Assembly (NCBI RefSeq): GCF_023893635.1
Contig: NZ_JAMWYK010000008.1
Coordinates: 1 to 40,495, forward strand
From: Fructobacillus apis
Lineage (GTDB): Bacteria; Bacillota; Bacilli; Lactobacillales; Lactobacillaceae
Reading direction: 5' to 3'
Length of the DNA stretch: 40,495 bases
This document shows, piece after piece, positions 34,486-40,495 of the stretch. Made by a program: the position numbers and the translations under genes. Numbering within the stretch: position 1 is the first letter of the stretch; every line of letters starts with the position of its first letter. Below the pieces are notes generated by a model. That model ran no database searches. It saw only the letters and a list, made by a program, of their open reading frames with translations, and was not told the DNA's origin.

Positions 34486-37400
34486 TTAATATTCTTCAAC
34501 AAAGGCATCAGCGAACTTTGTAAAAGCGTCACTGAATGCGTTACGATACTGTATTTTCCTTAGTGTTCGAACTTCAGGGTCATGGGCCATTTCCTTGTAG
34601 TTAGCTTGACCGTTTTGTCGCAGCTCATCGAGCTCACCCATTCGGTTCAAATCATCTTGCCCTTTTTGGTGTTGCTCTAACACTTTAGCGACTGATTTGG
34701 TTGTTACATCAAGTCCCCATTCCTCAATGAAGTGGCGAATTTTCGCACGCTTTGAAGTATTTTCGGAGTCGGTAATCAGCCCATCAATATCCTTAGCGTC
34801 AACAGGGTAGGAACCTGCCTTCGTATCACCCGACTGAATTCCCGCCGCTGTTCGTTCAACTTGCTTGGCATACTTTTGGTCTTCCAATTGCTTCGTTTGC
34901 TTTTGGATATCGTCGTAAGCTTGTTGCGCCTTATCAAAGTCTTGATTGTGCACGTGGTTAGCCAAGTCAGCCAACAAATCTCGAAGGTAATCATAGTTCA
35001 CTCGAACATCAGAAATGTGGGTCATCTTAAGATTGAGTTCGATTTCTTCCCCTGATCCTCCTCTTTTTTTAATGAGATCCATTAATTGGTGAGCCAAAGA
35101 ACTGGTTAAGCGTCTTTCCTCTTCATCAGTTAGTCCCATCACTTGCAGTAGTTCTTCAGGCTTTTCATAGTCGTAACTAGGATACTGTTTAGCCAAATTA
35201 ACTAAGCGGTTATACTGGCATAAATCACGATACATCTCATCTTGGTCTTTTTCTGACCTCGGAATGTCATTGAAATCCGTAGAAAACTTTCGAAGTCGAT
35301 TGACCACTTCCGCCAAATCAGCTGTTACTTCTTCATACGTGTGTGCCAAAATGTCTAACCATTCAGGTCCCATAACCTTGCGATTATCAATGTCAGCTGA
35401 ATCTTTGTTTGAATATAGTTCCAAAGCGCGATTCATGATTTGCTTTGATAATTCAGGCCATCGGTAGTTAATGATGTTTCCGTATGGCTTCGTGTTGTTG
35501 TCTTCAATTCGGTTTGTACGTGAGTACGCTTGAATTAAGTTTGCACCAGAAAGGGTACGATCAACATACAACGTGTTCAGCATAGGCGCGTCGAACCCGG
35601 TCAAGAAACGGTTAACAACAATAACCAAGTCGAGGACTTTTCCATCCCCAGATGAGCGGTTCAAGTGCGCGGCCACATCGGCTGTATACTCATCTTCGTT
35701 ATCCTGCCCGAATCGGCCACCAAACATTTCTGAGTAGTCCTTCACAGCCTCGTCCCAGTCATCATTATTTTCATTCATATTGTCGTCATTCGACTGATTT
35801 AATGAAAAAGTAATGGCGATATTCAGCTTACGTTTAAGCTTAGGATTATCCTCCGTATTTTGTCGCTTAAATTCGCGATAATATTTCATCGCTAGTGGCA
35901 CGGAAGGCTTTTTTCCAGAAGCATGCGTAGTGAAGAGCGCGTTGTACTTATAATCAGCAGATCGATTCTGCCAGTGTTCTAAGATTTCTGAAACGACTTC
36001 TTCAACATGTTTATCGTTATCATCGTAGATGTTTGGTTCAACGGCTTCATCCAAATCAGCAGCCGTCATGTTGGCAATCTTCTTTTGAATCTTTTCATAG
36101 TCCCAATCAGGATATCGGTCTTCATAATACTTTGGTAAGTAATCTTCTTTGATTGTTTGTTCAGGTAATGTGGTTCGGAATTCAACGTTAAATCCAAGAA
36201 CGTTCTCATCCGAAATCGCTTCACGAATTGTGTAAGAGTGAAGCAATTCTCCGAAGATGTCCTTCGTGCTTGGATTCTTTTCGAACATCGGTGTTCCGGT
36301 ATATCCAATCCAAGCCGCATTTTTGAAAAAGCTACGAGCTTTCTCAAATCCCTCACCACCGGTTGAACGATGTGCTTCGTCCACCACAAAAAGAATGTTC
36401 TTATCGAACTTTTCCTTTTCGTCAGCATAACGTTCCGCCAACCGATTCATCTTTTGATTAGACGTGACAATGATGCCCTTTACATTTTTATTAGTTAACT
36501 TCTTGTACAAGTCATGAACACTGGCCGTATCCGAAACGATTGACGTGCGACTTTCTGATGTCGAATCGGGATCATAGGCTGTGTATTGGGCTGTTGTCTG
36601 ATCCGTTAGAGCAACGCGGTCGACCATAAAAATCACTTTTTCAACGTTTGGCATTCGAGAAGCTAACCAAGCCGCCTTGAAAGAAGAAATCGTCTTTCCA
36701 GATCCAGTGGTATGCCAAACATAACCTAATCGTGGGTCGTCGATACCAAAGTGATGTCCTGAAACAGATTCGAGCACGCGCTTTGTGGCATAAACTTGAT
36801 AAGAACGCATCACCTTAAGCATTTCCCGGCCCTTCGTTCCATCTAAGACCATATAGTTGGTAGCCATTTGATGCGCCATTGGAATCGATAGGAAAGAGTT
36901 CGCAAACTCTTTCCAATCATTCACTCGAGAGTTGTCTTTTTCACGCTGCCAACGGAAGGCAAAGTCTGTATTGAACTTATCTGCAGTCGTGGCTGCCATG
37001 TACTGAATGTCAGTTGGTGTCATGGCAATCAAAATTTGAAGCATCGAGAAAATATCAGAGTACTGCCCTTCTTTCGTGTATCGCAGCATCTGATTAAGGG
37101 CACGATCAGAACGAACTGAGTTCGTTTTCTCTTCAATTTGAATAATGGGTAATCCATTAATCAATAGCGTGGTATCAAATCGACAGTCGTTTTTTCCTGC
37201 CTGTTTCTTAGGTCGTTGAATTTGGTTCACGACCTGATAAACCGTGTTTCCAGCACCAATTTTTGATGAATCAAAAACATCCAAGAAAACGTGTTGGCCG
37301 TCATCCAAATCAACTTCGATTTGTGAGATACCGTTTGAACCATACAAAAACTGTCCAGCTTCGTACGGTGTCCTAAGATTGGTGATGACCGTTTGAACTT

Positions 37401-37596
37401 GCTTGAATTCTTGTTCGGAAAGTGGCTTCTTCAACTTTTGGTTGTTTTGTTCCAAGATTTCTTTGAAGTTCGCCCAAAGCTGTTCTGTAGTCCGAATATC
37501 AGGACGATACTCCCACTGCTTTGTTCCACCTAATTGCTGTAAGTACGCAATCAGTTCATCTTCAAACTCAAGTTCTCTCTCTTCTCTCGCAAGCAT
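34486..37596 (-). CDS. hsdR: Type I restriction endonuclease subunit
   Basis: 1036 residues. N-terminal PD-(D/E)xK nuclease with the aspartate near residue 140 (RFDTTLLIN) and IQIEEKTNS near 155; SF2 translocase with Walker A HTTGSGKTISSF near 298, VVDEAHRS near 406 and TGTPMF; then the helicase lobe 2 (NRFLTGFDAPMLNTL, QAYSRTNR); and a C-terminal helical domain. All key motifs are present, so it is likely active. First gene of the hsd operon, with its own promoter. The order R-M-S is one of the common ones. Confidence 0.96.
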   Translation of the reverse strand: MLAREERELEFEDELIAYLQQLGGTKQWEYRPDIRTTEQLWANFKEILEQNNQKLKKPLSEQEFKQVQTVITNLRTPYEAGQFLYGSNGISQIEVDLDDGQHVFLDVFDSSKIGAGNTVYQVVNQIQRPKKQAGKNDCRFDTTLLINGLPIIQIEEKTNSVRSDRALNQMLRYTKEGQYSDIFSMLQILIAMTPTDIQYMAATTADKFNTDFAFRWQREKDNSRVNDWKEFANSFLSIPMAHQMATNYMVLDGTKGREMLKVMRSYQVYATKRVLESVSGHHFGIDDPRLGYVWHTTGSGKTISSFKAAWLASRMPNVEKVIFMVDRVALTDQTTAQYTAYDPDSTSESRTSIVSDTASVHDLYKKLTNKNVKGIIVTSNQKMNRLAERYADEKEKFDKNILFVVDEAHRSTGGEGFEKARSFFKNAAWIGYTGTPMFEKNPSTKDIFGELLHSYTIREAISDENVLGFNVEFRTTLPEQTIKEDYLPKYYEDRYPDWDYEKIQKKIANMTAADLDEAVEPNIYDDNDKHVEEVVSEILEHWQNRSADYKYNALFTTHASGKKPSVPLAMKYYREFKRQNTEDNPKLKRKLNIAITFSLNQSNDDNMNENNDDWDEAVKDYSEMFGGRFGQDNEDEYTADVAAHLNRSSGDGKVLDLVIVVNRFLTGFDAPMLNTLYVDRTLSGANLIQAYSRTNRIEDNNTKPYGNIINYRWPELSKQIMNRALELYSNKDSADIDNRKVMGPEWLDILAHTYEEVTADLAEVVNRLRKFSTDFNDIPRSEKDQDEMYRDLCQYNRLVNLAKQYPSYDYEKPEELLQVMGLTDEEERRLTSSLAHQLMDLIKKRGGSGEEIELNLKMTHISDVRVNYDYLRDLLADLANHVHNQDFDKAQQAYDDIQKQTKQLEDQKYAKQVERTAAGIQSGDTKAGSYPVDAKDIDGLITDSENTSKRAKIRHFIEEWGLDVTTKSVAKVLEQHQKGQDDLNRMGELDELRQNGQANYKEMAHDPEVRTLRKIQYRNAFSDAFTKFADAFVEEY

Positions 37597-37679
37597 GAAT
37601 TTCGGGCTCCTTGGAAAATATTTAGCGCTCGTTCACGTATAACTTATATATGTAGTTACTTGTGACAAATATAGTTTTT

Positions 37680-37708
37680 ATTATACCCTTTTGAACCGAT
37701 AGAACCAA
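37680..37708 (-). promoter_or_regulatory. Promoter of the hsd operon
   Basis: Minus strand: TTGGTT (37703-37708), 17-nt spacer, TATAAT (37680-37685). The leader is about 80 nt; a second A/T-rich stretch (TATATAAG) lies within it. Confidence 0.55.
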
Positions 37709-37752
37709 TGCTGACGACGGCGTCGACAACAACGGTAAATATATGAAATAAC

Positions 37753-37761
37753 TGCTATAAT
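37753..37761 (+). promoter_or_regulatory. Extended -10 promoter of the HNH-like gene
   Basis: TGC followed by TATAAT (37756-37761); no good -35. It diverges from the hsd promoter with about 50 nt between them. Confidence 0.6.
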
Positions 37762-37795
37762 ACTGGATAGTTTACGACAGAGCGGAGAGATGATT

Positions 37796-38359
37796 ATGAC
37801 AACAGAACGATTACAACAATACTATGAATTACTGGAAATGAGCTATGATGATGCAGTAAAGACATTGTTGACTGATCACGGGGCAGTTCCTGGTGATTAC
37901 TTTATTGAAAAGAGCTACAACAAGTGGGTTGCAGGTGAAAACAAACTACCTGGAAAGAATAAAAACCTCTCCCGCACTGATGAAGGTTTGGAAATTCATC
38001 AAAATGCCGAAGATGAATACGAAGACATGGGAAATCCTGTAGCTATTGAAAAGCAAGACATCCCCTTCTCCCTTCAGAAAGCAGATACGCTCTGCTACGT
38101 TGATAAGTGGGAACACACGATTTTGCACGCTTTGATTGCTATCAAAACGAAGGGTCAACACGGATTACCAGGTTTCAACACTTACCTCATGCCAATCGTT
38201 AAAGAATGGTACATCGACGAAAAAGCACCTTCTGATTCCGCACCACAATGGTACAAGAACAGCTACAACGCTGCTAAGTTGGATAAGAAGGAAGCAACTG
38301 AATTGTTAACTAAGATTGTTAACATGCTGGATGAAGCGTTGAAGGACGTTCGATTTTAA
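37796..38359 (+). CDS. HNH-like protein divergent from the hsd operon
   Basis: 187 residues from the ATG at 37796 (GGAG 8 nt upstream; an ATG two codons earlier lies too close). The central segment has the layout of HNH proteins with GLEIHQNAEDE (H68) followed by PFSLQKADTLCYVDKWEHTILHALI (H107, H111), which resembles GLEIHHIDE...QKAENLVYC..EHxxLH in phage- and defence-linked HNH genes. The second histidine of the HH pair, usually catalytic, is glutamine, so activity is doubtful. AT-rich like the hsd genes. It may belong to the restriction locus, as a nuclease or a regulator; I do not recognise a named family. Confidence 0.5.
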   Translation: MTTERLQQYYELLEMSYDDAVKTLLTDHGAVPGDYFIEKSYNKWVAGENKLPGKNKNLSRTDEGLEIHQNAEDEYEDMGNPVAIEKQDIPFSLQKADTLCYVDKWEHTILHALIAIKTKGQHGLPGFNTYLMPIVKEWYIDEKAPSDSAPQWYKNSYNAAKLDKKEATELLTKIVNMLDEALKDVRF

Positions 38360-38484
38360 GATTTCAATCCTGCCCGGGGGTTACCTTACTTTGGTTCGGG
38401 ATTAAGGTCGCGGGTCAGGGGTGTGCGGTTGGATGCACATGGCGGATGGCTGTTGGGCACTGGGAGATTTTAGGATGGCGTTTT

Positions 38485-38528
38485 AAAAAAAGCAGCGGGG
38501 CCGCAAGGCTTTCGCTGCTTTTGTTTTT
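38485..38528 (+). terminator. Terminator after the HNH-like gene
   Basis: AAAAGCAGCG/CGCTGCTTTT arms around a GC-rich loop; flanks A6 and TTGTTTTT. The preceding 125 nt are unusually G-rich on the plus strand with no ORF of note. Confidence 0.7.
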
Positions 38529-38650
38529 GTATCATTCTAAGAGACAGTGCTATACTTATCAATGACAGAAAAACCAGCCAATTGTGCTGACCACGTTCAA
38601 CATGAATGACCGATTTTAATCAGCTACCAAAGAGATTGAAGGAGGATGAC

Positions 38651-39646
38651 ATGTTTACAAAAAAAAGCAAGATTGCGATGGCCGCCGCCTGCGCGGTCAT
38701 TGTCATCGGAGGAGGCAGCGCACTCGCCTATGTGAGCGGTCGTTCCAATGATGGGAAGGCCGAAAAGACCGTCAAGTCGGATAAGAATGCCAAGACAAGC
38801 GCCAAGAAGTCCGCTGGGATGGATTTGAACGCAATCAAGTCCGGTGACTTCAGCTCCGTTGCCGGCACCTGGAAGAACCAAGGCGGTGACACCTATGTCT
38901 TCGACGACCACGGCTTGAAAGCCGCCATCTTCGACGGCAAGAAAATCACCGACGCCGAAGTACTGTTGAAGGCGGAAGGTTCCGTTCAAGCCGCCACCAT
39001 AAAAGACGGCATGCTCCAAGCCAGCCTCGGCAACAAGGAACACTCGGCCAACACCGTTTCGACCGTTGCCCCCTTCTACTTCATCCCCAAAGGCGTGAAC
39101 CTTCCTGGCACATCCAACCCAAGTTCCGACCGTCTCTACTGTGGACAAGCACTTGGCGACGACAACGTTTTCACCAAGACCATTGAGTCCAAGGAAACCC
39201 AGCAGATGGAGAACCTTTCCTTGAAGGAAAAGGAAGCCCTCGCCCTGCTCGGCTTGCCCGAACACTTCCAATCCGACTACGGTGAAACCACGCCCGACAT
39301 GATCTTGAAGGGACAGGCCAAGCCCGTCCGCAAGGTAAACGGCCAACTTCAACCCTACGACACCAAGTTCCGCGGCGTGCGCCTCGTTCCCGAACGTGAG
39401 AAGTACGTCCTCGAGCTTCAGAACATCCCCGACGACGTCTACAACCAAACCTCCCAGCGCGGTGTCATCTACCTCGACGGCGATACTATCGTCTACAAGA
39501 CCGAAGCCGTGATTGCGCAAGGTAAGGCCAAGGACGAAACCGTCCAAGACCAAACCACGGGCAAGAAGAGCATGTACGATCTGTACAAGCAGTACAAGAA
39601 TACGAAGAAGCTGCACGAGATGGAGAAGCTGATCGTGGAGGAATAG
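38651..39646 (+). CDS. Exported DUF6287-type protein
   Basis: 331 residues from the ATG at 38651 with AAGGAGG upstream (an ATG 15 codons earlier lacks a site). N-terminal signal or anchor: KKSKIAMAAACAVIVIGGGSALAYVSG, without a clear lipobox. A lysine-rich linker follows, then MDLNAIKSGDFSSVAGTWKNQGG, the DUF6287 module known from exported proteins of lactic acid bacteria. The rest, with a repeated charged C-terminal helix, is not recognised. Cell-surface role unknown. GC-rich C-ending codons, in contrast to the AT-rich hsd region before it. Confidence 0.8.
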   Translation: MFTKKSKIAMAAACAVIVIGGGSALAYVSGRSNDGKAEKTVKSDKNAKTSAKKSAGMDLNAIKSGDFSSVAGTWKNQGGDTYVFDDHGLKAAIFDGKKITDAEVLLKAEGSVQAATIKDGMLQASLGNKEHSANTVSTVAPFYFIPKGVNLPGTSNPSSDRLYCGQALGDDNVFTKTIESKETQQMENLSLKEKEALALLGLPEHFQSDYGETTPDMILKGQAKPVRKVNGQLQPYDTKFRGVRLVPEREKYVLELQNIPDDVYNQTSQRGVIYLDGDTIVYKTEAVIAQGKAKDETVQDQTTGKKSMYDLYKQYKNTKKLHEMEKLIVEE

Positions 39647-39686
39647 TGCATAATCTCTTCATGGATATTCCTTTTTTAAATATTGA

Positions 39687-39716
39687 TTGAATCGTTACGA
39701 TTTATTTTGCTATAAT
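39687..39716 (+). promoter_or_regulatory. Promoter of the candidate small RNA
   Basis: TTGAAT (39687-39692), 18-nt spacer, TGC-TATAAT with the -10 at 39711-39716. Confidence 0.65.
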
Positions 39717-39722
39717 TTAGTT

Positions 39723-39810
39723 AACAAAAAACAGTTACGCTTTCGTAATGCTTGTTTTGTTCCGTCAAAAAAGACCGCTCATGACATTTCTCATGTTTGC
39801 GGTCTTTTTT
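39723..39810 (+). ncRNA. Candidate small RNA with two hairpins
   Basis: Between a good promoter and a strong terminator lie about 88 nt with no ORF. The 5' part folds into a hairpin (AACAAAA/TTTTGTT outer stem, TTACG/CGTAA inner stem, CTTT loop), followed by a short single-stranded stretch and the terminator hairpin (AAAAAAGACCGC/GCGGTCTTTTTT). Function unknown. It would be antisense to nothing; the next gene converges on the same terminator. Confidence 0.5.
39767..39810. terminator. Bidirectional terminator
   Basis: A6-GACCGC and GCGGTC-T6 arms with an inner CATGA/TCATG repeat; ends the small RNA on the plus strand and the gene at 39817 on the minus strand. Confidence 0.9.
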
Positions 39811-39816
39811 ATTCAC

Positions 39817-40419
39817 TTAAATATCTTCACTTAAATCTCCTTCGACCAATAAACTATAGGCCATAAAGAATTTTCTTACAAATGTCTCTCTGATAAAAAC
39901 ATCAGGTTGTTCTGTCAAAATCATTTCTACTAGAACTTTTAAATCATTTTCCACATCATAATTGTGTATATGAATAATGATGTACTTTATTCTTTCTAAC
40001 AAATCCGTAATTTGAGAACCCGCTCTAAATAGACTAACTGCGCTTTCGTGTCGCCTTGTTTCAATTCGCTTTTTGGCACGACCAGATAATTGAATCTTTT
40101 GCTGAACAGTATTTAACGAATTAAACAGTCTGATACGTGTTCTCAGTCGCTCTCTATCTCTAATGTTTAATTCAGCTTCAGCTATTTCATTTTCAAATTT
40201 CTTTATTGGTATTGGCGTGATAGATGGTTGTTGAAGAATATACTTAATCGAAATTTCAATTGGCATCTTATTACCAACACCAAAATATGATTTAAGGTAA
40301 TCTTCGTAGGAAGGCATTTTGTAAAGAATGTGCTCGTCACCTAAGGCTACCACTAAATTTTTACTTTTAATTGCCTCGGGAAGTCTTTTCAGTTCGACAA
40401 ATGACGTTAAAACACTATG
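39817..40419 (-). pseudogene. Gene of unknown function, apparently cut at its 5' end
   Basis: The frame is open from the first GTG (40353, 178 residues) to the stop, but that GTG has no ribosome site, and in-frame coding-like sequence continues upstream (FVELKRLPEAIKSKNL) until about 40419, where a 19-bp inverted repeat starts and brings an in-frame TAA. So the N-terminus is probably lost to an insertion. The visible part is soluble and helical, with a basic stretch (RERLRTRIRLF, RAKKRIETRRHES). No family recognised. AT-rich. Confidence 0.5.
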
Positions 40420-40474
40420 GCTCCTATGATTAAATTATGGACAAAAATGTTCGATATAATTTAATCATAGGAGC
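40420..40474. repeat. 19-bp perfect inverted repeat (likely insertion-element end)
   Basis: The left arm starts GCTCCTATGATTAA (40420-40438) and the right arm is its exact reverse complement (40456-40474), with a 17-nt loop. On the plus strand the right arm contains AGGAG, the ribosome site of the frame starting at 40480, so the RNA hairpin would mask it. Confidence 0.75.
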
Positions 40475-40479
40475 TTTTT

Positions 40480-40495
40480 ATGCAAAAAATATCAC
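40480..40495 (+). CDS. Start of a reading frame at the window edge (possible transposase)
   Basis: ATG at 40480 with AGGAG 6 nt upstream; only MQKIS is visible. Transposase is a guess from the repeat in front of it and the interrupted gene behind it. Confidence 0.35.

Overview
The window looks like a chromosomal segment of a low-to-mid-GC Gram-positive lactic acid bacterium (Lactobacillaceae; I would guess a Weissella-like or related heterofermentative lineage, but no gene here settles the genus). The core order pth-mfd-rqcP-divIC-tilS-hpt-ftsH-hslO-lysS, the DUF3290/DUF421 pair, the DUF6287 protein and groESL fit that group. Promoters are of the sigma-A type, several with an extended -10 (TGC before the -10 hexamer).

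Layout. 1-3.3 kb: two paralogous MFS transporters between two identical tRNA-Asn genes, each transporter with the same promoter and leader hairpin. 3.3-16.2 kb: the core housekeeping block on the minus strand: translation (lysS, tilS, pth, rqcP), proteostasis (ftsH, hslO), purine salvage (hpt), cell division (divIC) and repair (mfd). Its Hsp33 has no cysteine at all. A plus-strand, AT-richer gene with a PUA/EVE-like N-terminus and a HEPN-type RxxxxH motif is inserted between rqcP and divIC. 16.3-21.6 kb: a CBS-domain protein, a candidate structured RNA, then a nucleoside/ribose unit: nupC diverging from rbsK-rpiA-DMT transporter, with a 14-codon basic leader ORF before rbsK.

21.6-24.7 kb: a class II Fic protein diverges from a small operon made of a 63-aa membrane protein, three tandem STAS-like (DUF4325-type) paralogs and a membrane-anchored helical protein. 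The STAS-like genes are joined by repeated 14-nt overlaps with GTG/TTG starts, and the second and third have two in-frame starts each with its own Shine-Dalgarno site. A fourth, diverged STAS-like gene sits alone near 30 kb. This operon is the best candidate for an undescribed system. 24.7-29.8 kb: DUF3290/DUF421 membrane pair, groESL with a diverged CIRCE-like operator, a nitroreductase and an aromatic-acid-exporter-like protein.

30.3-38.4 kb: a defence region: GIY-YIG nuclease-like protein, tyrosine recombinase, and a type I restriction-modification system (hsdR, hsdM, and an hsdS with only one target recognition domain that stops in the conserved repeat where hsdS inversion usually happens), followed by a divergent HNH-like gene. 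38.6-40.5 kb: an exported DUF6287 protein, a candidate small RNA with its own promoter and terminator, an apparently 5'-truncated gene of unknown function, and at the window edge a 19-bp perfect inverted repeat that buries the Shine-Dalgarno site of a new reading frame, probably the left end of an insertion element.
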